DNA of 64,000 nt from Branchiostoma lanceolatum. Lineage: Eukaryota > Chordata > Leptocardii > Amphioxiformes > Branchiostomatidae. Under the pieces are notes generated by a model, which had not been told where the DNA came from, ran no database searches, and saw only the letters and a program-made list of their open reading frames with translations. The position numbers and the translations under genes were made by a program. Each line of letters opens with the position of its first letter. The stretch's first letter is position 1. Below, piece after piece: positions 41,220 to 51,923 of the stretch. The stretch lies in contig NC_089727.1 in assembly GCF_035083965.1 (NCBI RefSeq), positions 18,402,769 to 18,466,768 on the forward strand. Direction: 5' to 3'.

Positions 41220-41963
41220 ATGCTGACACGCCGGAGAGGATCGCGGCGAGGTGACAACGATATGGCGGGATCTGTTACCCTCGAAAGTATCGCCGCTCAA
41301 CTCACGACCCTCTCAACGCAGACCACCAAAAACTTCAGTGACTTGTCTAGAAGCGTCAGCGAGATGAAAAATGATATCAAATCCCTCCGTTCGGAGCTTA
41401 CTGACGTGAAAGAAAGTGTGGAAGTCGCTCATAAGGACATTGATCTAATCAAGACGGAACTCATCCCAGCTGAAACGCGCACATTACAGAGCCAGGTGGA
41501 CGAGCTGAAAACACGATTACTCGCAGCTGAGATGTACTCAAAAAAACAGAATCTGTTGTTTTGGGGCATTCAACATGACGCCAGTGAGGATGTGGTGAAA
41601 AAGGTACGAGAATTCATGTCTGCCAAACTGCAAGTTAGTCACGCCGATTCCATTCCATTTGTGAACGTCCATCGCCTCCCACGGATGAAGGGAAACCCGA
41701 TCATCGTAAAGTTTGTGTCACAGCTCCACCGTGACACAGTGCTGCGGCATGCCTTCAACCTGCCGCCCAAATCTGGATCAGGGGTGAGTCAGCACCTACC
41801 TGTAGCCCTGCAGAAGAAGAAACAGGAGCTTCGCCCAGCCTTCGATGATGCCAGGAAGAAGAACCGGAAACCTAAGTATCGAGTCGACGGAGCCCAGGTG
41901 ACTCTGGTGGTGGATGGAAAGACCTACAAGACTGCTCAGAGCTATTTTGAACACTCTACATGA
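41220..41963 (+). CDS. LINE ORF1 protein, 247 residues
   Basis: A nucleic-acid-binding chaperone of the L1 ORF1p type. A basic N terminus (MLTRRRGSRRG) is followed by a heptad-rich coiled coil (about residues 40-105), then an RRM-like core (LLFWGIQHDASEDVVKKVREF; VNVHRLPRMKGNPIIVKF) and a C-terminal domain (ALQKKKQELRPAFDDARKKNR; QVTLVVDGKTYKT). The frame is intact. It lies 212 bases upstream of ORF2. Confidence 0.85.
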   Translation: MLTRRRGSRRGDNDMAGSVTLESIAAQLTTLSTQTTKNFSDLSRSVSEMKNDIKSLRSELTDVKESVEVAHKDIDLIKTELIPAETRTLQSQVDELKTRLLAAEMYSKKQNLLFWGIQHDASEDVVKKVREFMSAKLQVSHADSIPFVNVHRLPRMKGNPIIVKFVSQLHRDTVLRHAFNLPPKSGSGVSQHLPVALQKKKQELRPAFDDARKKNRKPKYRVDGAQVTLVVDGKTYKTAQSYFEHST

Positions 41964-42175
41964 CTAAATGACTGTGACGTCAGCCTATAGGGGAATCCCC
42001 GTCATGTGAGCCAAATTTGATCTGTTTCCTTTCTCATTTCATATGTTATGTTAGTTTTGTTATATTTCATTCCATTGGATTGGACATTAGGTCCTTTATG
42101 CACATGTATGTTACATAAGTGTTGTCTGGTTTGTGTGGCAAGCCCTAATAATGTGAAATTAACATTAATGTTAGC

Positions 42176-45100
42176 ATGACTATACCGTATAAATTAGAGT
42201 GTGTCTCCATCAATGTCAGAGGTCTGAACGGTGTTATGAAAAGGAGAAAATTATTTAGATGGCTTCACTCAAAAAAGTATGACGTTATATTTCTCCAAGA
42301 AACATATTCTTCTGTTAAATGTGAAAAGTATTGGACTGCTGAGTGGGGGGGAAAGGCGATCTTCGCACACGGTACGATTCATAGTAAGGGGGTTGCGATC
42401 CTTTTCAAGCCAAGACTAGCTTTTACTATTGTGTCATGTGAAATGAACACTGAAGGTCGTTTCATAATTGCCAACATCCAGGTACATAACCATGATTTCG
42501 CCCTGATAAATGTTTATGCACCTAATAATTTACAACTACAAATTACGTTCTTTAATACACTTAAAGATAATATAATTAGATTTTGTCAGGGACAAGTTGT
42601 TTTGGGTGGTGACCTAAATGTTGCACTGAAGACATCTGACAAGGAAGGTGGTAAGCCAGTATCAGATAGAAAACAAGTAATAGAACGAGTCGAGGCTATG
42701 ATGGACTGTCTATCCTTAAAAGACATATGGAGAGAAAACAATCCTACTACTAAACGTTACACTTGGAATAACACCTCCTACACGATCAGATGCCGGTTAG
42801 ACTATTGGCTAATAGAAACAGTTAAAGATACAATAGTCCAAGCTGACATAATACACGCACCTGTCCCTGATCACAGAGCTGTAACCTTATCGTTAACATC
42901 AAGTTGCTATAAACCTAGAGGTCCTGGTTTTTGGAAATTCAATAACTCATTATTACAAGATGAATCGTTTTCAAAACAGCTTAAAAAGAATATTGTTGAA
43001 TTTAGAGATAAACACAGAAACATTGATGATCTTCGCCTAAAGTGGGACATGATAAAGTTAGAAATCAGAGGTTTCATCGTTAAGTATGCAAAACTAAAAG
43101 CTAGAAAAAACAGAAACTTGGAAAAAGAGCTAGAAATCCAAGTTAATGTCCAACACAATGCGAATTGACAAGACTCACAGAAGTGACACAGAAGCTAAAA
43201 GAGCTTCAACAAGAAAGAACAAAAGGTGCGATGGTGAGAAGCAAAAGTAGATGGTATGAAGAAGGTGAACGGAATACTAGATATTTCTTAAACTTGGAAA
43301 AGAGAAACTACGAAGAAAAATCAATCTCTGTAATTATAAATGATGATGATACTGTTGTTACGGATTCAAAAGAAATTCTTTTAACACAAGCCAGATATTT
43401 TGAAACTATGTATGAAGCGTCCGGGTGTGATCCACATAAAACGGAGTTTGAGCATTTTTTCCAATGTGAAAACATCCCAATACTGTCTGACACAGAAAAA
43501 GAAACATGTGAAGGTGAAATCCAGAAGGGAGAGCTTTTTATTGCTCTAAAACAAATGAGCAAGAAAAAGAATAAATCTCCAGGATGTGACGGCTTGACGA
43601 CCGAATTCTACTTGCATTTTTGGCAATCTTTAGAACAAGACCTTCTAGCAGCAGTAAACTATGCTATACAAAAAGGTGAACTTCCAACCTCGCAAAAACG
43701 TGGTGTTATTCATCTAATCCCTAAAAAAGATAGTGACTTAAAAAGGCTGGAAAACTGGCGCCCTATTACTTTGTTAAATATTGACTATAAACTTTTAAGT
43801 AAAACAATAGCAAACAGAGTAGAACCCCTAATGTCAAAGTTAATACATCCTGACCAAACTGGATTCATGAAAGGAAGACAGATAGGAATGAATATTCGCC
43901 ATATAGCTGATGCCATGGAATATACTGTATCGAACAACACAGCAGGTCTTGCTTTATTTATTGATTTTAAAAAGGCATTTGATTCGGTGGAGCACGAAGT
44001 TATTACAAAAACATTGAAAACTATGAATTTTGGTGAAAATTTAATTGCTTGGGTAAAACTTTTCTACACAAATGCTACCAGCTGTATTCTGAATAATGGC
44101 TTTTCTTCTCCTTGGTTCAAGGTAAAGAGAGGGGTAAGGCAAGGCGATCCTCTCTCAGCTTTTTTGTTTAATTTAGTTATTGAGATATTAGCATGTAGAG
44201 TAAGGGCCGATCCTAACGTTAAGGGTTTGTCGATTCATGGCGCTAAAAGGAAATTATCGATGTATGCTGACGATTTAACTGCCTTTGTAAATGATGAAAT
44301 TTCTGCAACAAACTTACTTGACATCCTCGAGCATTTCAAATTCTGTAGCGGCCTTGAAGTCAGCATAAAGAAAACGAAAGCAATGTGGCTGGGATCCAAT
44401 AGACACAGGATCGATAAACCTTTAAAGGTACAATGGCCTGACGGACCTATATATGCATTAGGTACTTACTTTTCGTATAACCAGGAGGAATGTGATGAGT
44501 TAAATTTCGAACATTGCTTGAAAACAATGAAGACGTTGTTAAATATATGGAAGGCAAGAGACTTAACTCCCATAGGTAGAATCACCCTTGTTAAAACACT
44601 CGGTATAACCAAGCTCATTTATAACTGCACAGTGCTTCCAGTCCCGTCTGGTTTTGCAGAGAAAGTGAATGGCTATATTTTTAAATTTATCTGGGACGAT
44701 AAGAAACCAAAGGTAAAGATGAAGACGATAATAGGAAGAAAAGATCAAGGGGGTCTAACGATGGTGGATTTTTCGGTTAAATGCAAAGCCCTTAAGGCAT
44801 CGTGGATTAAAAAACTTGAGAATAACGAGTGTAGTGATGAAATATTTAGGACTTGGGGAGGAAGATTGTTATTTAATTGTAATTTTGACGCATCTTGTCT
44901 ACAACTATCTCACTTGTCTAAGTTCTATATTAAAGTATTACAGGCTTGGCAGTCAGTTGTGCAATCCAACCCTGAGTCCAAAGAAGAAATTTGTACACAA
45001 ATTATTTGGAACAATAGATTTTTATTAGTAGGGGGAAAATCTGTATGGTACATCCGTTGGTATCAAGCTGGGATTGTGACTTTAAATGATATTGTGTCAA

Positions 45101-45801
45101 GCGATGGTAGCTTTCTGACGTTACGTGAACTAGCTCAAAACTATAACATAAATTTCTCGCCAGTGGACATACTGAGATATTGTAGTCTAAAATCAGCAAT
45201 TCCCCATGTATGGAAAGATAAGCTGAGAAATGGTCAGTGCAATCAGCCAATGGAAGAAACCATCGCTTTTCAGACGCCATCGTTTAGTTGTAAACAACTG
45301 TATGACTTATTTCTGCAGAATATGTTTGAACCCCCAGCATGTGAAAGTGAAGTCTTAAGAGGTTTAGAACACCAAGATAAGCTGAAGAAGGTGTATCTAC
45401 TACCCTTTACCTGCACTAAGAATGTAAGACTACAATATTTTCAATTTAAGATAATTCATAGAATATTACCCACAAAATGTTACCTAAAGAAGATAAATGT
45501 GTCGGAAACAGATACATGTCCATTCTGCGATGAAAAACAAACCCTGATGCATATGTTTATAGAATGTACAAGTGTTCAAGATTTTTGGAAAGAATTCTGT
45601 AATTGGTGGGGAATAACATTCTCTGAATCAAGATCTTTAAAGAAGAGTGAAATAATGTATGGTCTCCTAGAGCAGACGTCCAACGACGAGTATAGAAACT
45701 ATTGTATTATAAGGGCAAAATATCACATTTTTGGTAGTGCTGGTAGGCGAGGAAAACCTCTCTTTTCCGAGCTTGCTGGCGTTCTCAAAAGTGGGGTATA
45801 A
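42176..45801 (+). CDS. LINE ORF2: APE endonuclease and reverse transcriptase, one frameshift
   Basis: Part one, 42176-43168, is the AP-like endonuclease (SINVRGLNG, FLQETYSS, GGDLNVAL, YTWNN and DHRAVTLS motifs). Part two, open from 43165 to 45801 in another frame, has the reverse transcriptase (ENWRPITLLNIDYKLLSK, DFKKAFDSVEH, VRQGDPLSAFLFNLV, catalytic YADD) and a C-terminal CCHC zinc segment (CPFCDEKQTLMHMFIECTS). The frame change lies near 43160, so this copy cannot make full ORF2p as written. There are no other interruptions. Confidence 0.9.
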
Positions 45802-45945
45802 TTCATAATTCATGTCTGTTACTTATACCTATAATCAATGATGTATTTTCTATATTCTAAATGTAAGGGCTTGCCACAACCTCTGTTTGTTTTGTTAAAC
45901 TACTTGGAATGAATAAAAAAAAAAAAAAAAAAAAATATACTTCAG

Positions 45946-47145
45946 GTTTGTTGTGTGAGTTTGGCGAGTCTTTTATGAATATGAATTGGTATTGAATTTT
46001 TCTTTTTATTTGAGTTGAATGCGTGATAGTTGTGTGCCGCTTTGTTCAAAATAGAGAGAACGCTAGCGACCCCAAAAAACACCCCTCCCAATAAAATGGT
46101 ATGGCGACTCTGTGATGTTACAATTCAACATGGCGGCCACCACACATGCCAACGGATCCAACAAAGGTTTTGCTATAAGTGGATGTGCATGGGTGTGACA
46201 CAGGCCCAGTTTACACATGCATTTCCCAAGCACACTTGAAGCCCAAGTTCGCCTCAGCGGAGTCAATTTTAGACTGTGAAAACAAAACATTTAGGGTACT
46301 CAAGTCCCCTTTTCCCAGACTGGACTTGAGCAACCGGTCCCTAGACCATGCTGAAGTCGGAGTCAAGTCGCGTTTATTTGTATATAAATCCACGGAGTCG
46401 ACTCCAAGTGTACTCCCGATGACTTGGCGCAAACTTGGAAATTTGTTTCGTACTCTTTATGCCATAATATTTAGGTATCTATTTCATAATTTTGTGCACT
46501 CAGTCGGACATGTGCTGCCACGTACTCCAAGCGTGCTTGGAAAATTCAAATGCATGGGTAAACTGGGCCACAACCTACGTTTTTCATACTGTCACCAGTG
46601 TCTCGTGCATTCAGCTATTCTGTCCAAAATCAACTGATACACCATTCTCCGTAACGGGGAAACTTGCAAAAGAAAAAGTGTTAAAAATAAAGTTCTCCAA
46701 AATACGTGTTGCGTTAGCAGGTTTGGTTTTCGAGATTTTCAATTGTTTGAACATTTTGAAGAAGAAAATTTAATAGCAACGTAAATTACACGACAACGTA
46801 ACGTATATAATCGACCGCATCAATCCCGTACGTGGTCTGATAATGTCATACACTGACCGTACGTACCTGCCGACCGTTCGGTCGGAGATGTGCTCAGGAC
46901 TGTCACTAGAACCGGGAGCCTGTGTGATTCTCACTGTCCGGGGATCTGTGGAGTGAAGGAATAGTGGGAGAGCTACTAGAAGCGTGATATAGCCATGATC
47001 AGGCCTCGTGTTTATTTTGGCATCTCGGCACTATAGGTTGGTCCTGCTTGACGAATTGTCAGATGTTGAACTCCAGTTACTTCTCAACACCTGCCCTAAC
47101 GATGCGTGAGTAGATCAAGCTAACCTGGGTCTCTTCCAGAAAGTT
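45946..47145. other. intergenic DNA, no gene recognised
   Basis: Apart from the foldback element at 46203-46569 nothing supportable was found. Confidence 0.4.
46203..46569. mobile_element. foldback MITE with GGCCCAGTTTAC ends
   Basis: The left end GGCCCAGTTTACACATGCA and right end TGCATGGGTAAACTGGGCC are inverted, with further inner inverted matches (CCCAAGCACACTTG / CAAGCGTGCTTGG). The element is about 367 bp and non-coding. Confidence 0.7.
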
Positions 47146-47149
47146 AGGT

Positions 47150-48075
47150 TAATGACGCAAATGGATCGGCTTATGAAGCAGCAGGTCCGGCTGAGGATAG
47201 AGCAAGACCCACTGATGACGTAACAGGTTGGCGGATGATGCAACACGTCCGGCTAATGGCGTAACATGTCCGACAGATGACGCAGCAGGTTTGACTGATG
47301 ATTGGTCATTGGTCTGTGCAATGCAAACTCCAACTGTCCATGGAACTATGGTGCAACAGGTCCGTTTGATGATGCAGCAGGTCCGACTGATGGTGCAGCA
47401 GGTTCCGACTGTACGTTGATGCAGCAGGCCCTGCATGATTGCAGTAGCTATAGGTCCGACTGACGATGCAGCAGGTCTGACTGATGGTTGCAGCAGGTCC
47501 GACTAATTATGCAGCAGGTCCGACTCTGTGAGCCCGACTGATGATGCAGCAGATTCCGACTGTACGTTGATGCAGCAGGCCCTACTGATGATTGAAGTAG
47601 GTCCGACTGACGATGCAGCAGGTCTGACTGATGATGCAGCAGGTCCGATTGATGATGCAGTAGGTTCGACGGATGATGCAGCAGGCCCGACTCTGTGGGT
47701 CCGACTGATGATGCAGCAGGTCCGACTGTACGTTACTGCAGCAGGCCAGGTCCGACTGATGATGCAGCAGGTCCGACTGTACATTAATGCAGCAGGCCAG
47801 GTCCGACTGATGATGCAGCAGGTCCGACTGATGATGCAGCAGGTCCGACTGATGATGCAGCAGGTCCGACTGATGATGCAGCAGGTTCGACTCTGTGGGT
47901 CCGACTGATGATTGCAGTAGGTCCGACTGATGATGCAGTAGGTCCGACTCTGTTGGTGACTGATGATGCAGTAGGTCCGGATGACAGTGCAAAAGGTCCG
48001 CATGATGACGTGCCGTATGATGTAACAGGTCCGACTGATGATTGAAGTAGTTCCGACTGATGATGCCGAAGCTTA
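47150..48075. repeat. about 21 bp minisatellite (GATGATGCAGCAGGTCCGACT)
   Basis: About 40 copies, most of the form TGATGATGCAGCAGGTCCGA, some with a longer insert (GTACGTTGATGCAGCAGGCC). Multiples of three keep long frames open on both strands, but composition and lack of a start argue against a protein. Confidence 0.92.
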
Positions 48076-48599
48076 AGTTTCTGCATAAATTATGCAAATG
48101 GAGACCTTATTAGCACAAGCCCCATTCCGTCGTATTCGCCTTTTCTAAAGGTACATACCTACACCTCCAATTTGACATCCGTAGCATTTACCGTAAGGGA
48201 AATATAACTTCCTGTATTAATAGACCCGCCACCCTACATCTACTTGGTTTTCTGACAAAGAAAGAAGAAGAAGACAGAAGAAAGAAGAACACTCCAGCAA
48301 AAACACTATATTTCCCGCCAACCCTGTACAGGGAAACATAACAACCACAAAGTCTGCATGGTCATTAGGTAAGTTCTGAAAAGGTGGAACAAGGGAGTTG
48401 CGCTTTTATTTTGTGACGTCGCACTCTTGGGACAAATTCTCTCACGAGCTCAGAACCTGAAAATACAATCCCAAATTGACCATCCCATCTTGCCAGATCA
48501 CAATCTCTTTAAACATTTTCAGGTCTGTTTTAACTATAATTTTTTTTTCACTCACAATGCTTCAGACCATGAGATATCACGGTTTACTTGTTTAGACAC

Positions 48600-48722
48600 A
48601 TGCATGTACATATATTTGCTATTTTGAAGCTGCTTTTTACGACTTACAGTATGGCCGAAAACGTTTTTTGGAAACGGATGAAAATTGATGCGCGTGTGGA
48701 CGTCATCCATATAATCAAATCA
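48600..48722. mobile_element. MITE, ATTTGATTATATGGATG-end family, right-end fragment
   Basis: GAAAATTGATGCGCGTG and GACGTCATCCATATAATC match the right ends of the copies at 33702-34067 and 57642-57974. The left part is not recognisable. Confidence 0.6.
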
Positions 48723-49079
48723 ACATGGCCTTATCAACTTTGCAGAAGTGAAGAGAAATGATGTTTTATTCTGTCCTAGGGTCGGGGTGCAATTCACATG
48801 TTTATCAATACAGGGGTTGACGCTGAGAAGACAGCAGCTGCAGACTACAAGAACAACAAAAAAATCCGCTACATGACAACCTATACTGCTAAAGGTAACA
48901 TTATTATGATATAAACTCACAGTGTGGTGTAATTCAAAAGTAAAAATTTGCAATAGAAAAGTACAAACTTCCAATTGAAAAGGGAAAAATCTTGCCTGGT
49001 GCAGCTGATATGCTTGTACCATGAAGAAAACAACTAAACATAATTTTTTTCGAAACATACATCATGATTATTATTTTCA

Positions 49080-51640
49080 TATTGATCATGAATGTTAATA
49101 TTATTCAAATAGCAAGCCTCAGACAATCAACACCACCCTGAACGTACAAATAACCTTTGTATGTTTGTCACACGCCATTACGGATCAGCTACGGAAGGAC
49201 GTACCCTACAAGAACAACAGCAACCCGTGTCTGGGCATTCTACACGTCGAGCTTCTGCCCCAGGCCCAAAAGTACCATTTAAAGATATTTGGACTATCTT
49301 AAAAGGTATGTTTCTGCCAGTGGATAAACATTGAAGGTGTTATGGAGATGTATTGTAATACCTTGATCGGGGTTTATACAATTCACCAAGCAGATGTTGA
49401 GGTGTAAGATTGTGATGTTTTCTTACTAGTGGCAATGGTAGCTAGCTGTCAGACTACCCTGGCCGACGGATCACGTTTAAATCTCCCACCGACCCAAATA
49501 TCTGCGTGGACATTAGGTTAGCTCTGAAGAGTGGAACATGGGTGCTGCGCCCTGATCCTTTAATTTTGTGACGTTAGAATTTTGAGCCCTTTTGTAACTA
49601 TAATTTCCTATGTTAAACGGCGTGAGACAATGCCTTTTACAAATCGTCAAAGATCATTTGTTCAGACTTTTGTACAGCTTTGTACAATTGCATCATGTAG
49701 ACTAAGAGACCTATGATGAATATTTCTAATGATTTTCATAAACAGGCAGATGAACCCTTTAACGAGAGGTTAAATTTTCTATCTTTTAACTGATTTTCTT
49801 ATCAGGAAGGGGCAAATAGCGTCATAGAAATATCAGCAAAATATGAAGAGAGTAAACAACATTTATATCAATATTCAAAGCCAGCTTAGACAATCAACAC
49901 AACCTTATTACTCAAACCAGAGTAGTTTAAAACTGTTTGTTTCACACTACTGACTGTACGCATCGCACCGGCACAGCAGAAAACATGGGGGCAAAAAGAA
50001 CTACCCGCCCTAAACACTCAAACAGGACATATACAACTTTTCCGACATCTCTTTTTTTTAGGCCGCAATGATCTGGGTTTGCTGAAATCTTGACGTTGCA
50101 CATATCACAGGAGGTTGAAATGGAAAAAAAGTGCTGGGAGGACAATTTGATTCTGGCTATGCATTTTTCCTGAACTCTCTATAGTGACCAGCGGTCATGA
50201 TCAGACAGAGCATGCCCAGTCTCATGCTATCACAGAATCCAGCTCAAACAAGCTGTTATAGTATAATCATGTTCATCAAGATTATAAATGTTGATATTAT
50301 TATTATAACATGTGACCTGTGCTTAGCCCAGTGGGGCAAACATGTACAATAAAGGTCTTCATTCATTCATTCATTCATTATTCAAATAGCCAGCCTCAGA
50401 CAATCAACACCGCCCTGTGCGTTAGTCTAACTTGGGTTATTTTTCACACGGTATTACGGATCAGCTACCGAAGTACGCACCCTAGAAGAACGAACAGCAG
50501 CAACCTACGCCTGGACTAGCGTTTCTACACGAGCCCCAGTGTACACCAACGAAAGATATTCCGACCAGCTTACAAGGTAGGTTTCTGGCAGTGCACAAAC
50601 ATCAAAGGTGAATCTGTTGTGTAGACATTTTGTTATACCTTAATCAGACTTATCTAATTCACCAAGCAGATGTAAGACTGTGACGTTGTCTTACTGTTGG
50701 TAAGGGTAGCTAGGTGTCAGACTACCCTATCCGACGGATCACGTTTAACAATTTTCCACCAATTCAAACATCTGCTTGGACATTAGGTTAGTTTTGAAGA
50801 GTGGAATACGGGTGCAGCGACCTGATAGTATACTTAAATGCTTTCTAAACGTTGAAAAGGGTAGATAGCTATCAGAGAACATGTTTAACAATCTGCAAGG
50901 AGATAAGGTTGGTTTTAAACAGGGTACCACGGGTGCGGCGCACTGATACTTTTATTTTGTGACGTCACACTCTTGTGACAACTTCTTCCATAACCGAATT
51001 ATGCAAATTGTCCATGCCACCTTACCAGGTCACAGTCTCTTTAGACTATTTTAGGATTGTGATTAATGAATTTCCCTCTAGTAGACAAATCTTCAGACAA
51101 TAAACTTTTAGCAACTGTCACAATTTATGCAGCTAGAGAGAAGAATTTGTGCAAAAGAATCATTTAGACACGAGTTGCTATAAGTAACAAACAAAGTCCT
51201 ATAATAACAGTATGTGATTGTATTTCAGGAATAGGTTGATATAATTTTTTTAAGAGAAGTGTCATTTTTTGAAAATCTTTCTCCTGATTTTCTTATCTGG
51301 AAGGTGGAAAAAAATGTCATAAAAACGTCAGCCAAAAGAGTAAACAACTTTGATATCAATATTCAGAAGCCAGATTCAGACAATCAACACAAAACATAGC
51401 ACTAAGATCACAGCAATCTAAAACTGTTTGTTGAACACTACAAATGATGAACAACTACTGACTGCACGTATCACTCACTCAAACACTGCAGACAACCAGC
51501 AGAGGGGGGGGAGCAAACAAAACTTTCTGTCTTAAACAGTCAAACACGACATGTGGAACTGTTCCGAAATCTCTCGTTTTTAGGGCACAAAATCTAAATT
51601 TACTGGTTCTCTAACATTTCAAAGTAAGAAATTTACCAAG
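49080..51640. repeat. about 1.3-1.5 kb tandem duplication upstream of the LRR gene
   Basis: The block starting AGCCTCAGACAATCAACACC near 49115 recurs near 50393. The segment AAGATATT...GGTATGTTTCTG near 49285 recurs near 50550, and the TTTAAAACTGTTTGTTTCACAC area near 49925 recurs near 51420. A fragment of a third copy is at 48360-48540. Each copy has a splice-donor-like AAG/GT(A)GGTTTCTG, so these may be duplicated 5' exons or promoters of the LRR gene. Confidence 0.7.
50301..50380 (+). mobile_element. LINE 3' tail with (CATT)n
   Basis: CTTAGCCCAGTGGGGCAAA, CATGTACAATAAAGG and five CATT units are typical of the 3' end of CR1/L2-type LINEs. The other copy of the surrounding duplication (near 49100) lacks it. 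Confidence 0.6.
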
Positions 51641-51923
51641 AGCTAGGAGGATTATGTGAGTCTGACAATTTTTCTATATCTATTCTGAGTGCTATCCTAG
51701 TTAGCATAACCGGACCACCATTCTCTCCCATAAGTCATAATGGTTAGGTTTAGTGGAGAATATGGAACCCTCGGTATCCTTCCTAATATGGCACTCAGAC
51801 ACTCTCTTGTGTGACCTAAGACTTTTGACTCTCTTTACAGATTGACTTTGCACTTTGCATTTCGTCATAAAGTAAGTGTGGCTTTACAGAGGAGCTTTTG
51901 TTCTGAATAGGTGGTTGGACACC

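Larger units (their letters stand above)
41024..45932 (+). mobile_element. full-length L1/Tx1-like LINE
   Basis: A 4.9 kb non-LTR retrotransposon with 5' UTR (41024-41219, containing CCAAGATGGCGGAC), ORF1, ORF2, short 3' UTR and an A tail of about 23 following GAATAA. A 13 bp exact target-site duplication flanks it. Only one frame change interrupts ORF2, so the copy is young. Domain order and ORF1 type point to the L1/Tx1 group. Confidence 0.9.

Noticed and set aside
47503-48097. Frames of 126-171 residues with SDLLHHQ or MMQQVRL repeats
   Set aside because: Minisatellite artefacts, open on several frames at once with no start or splice support.
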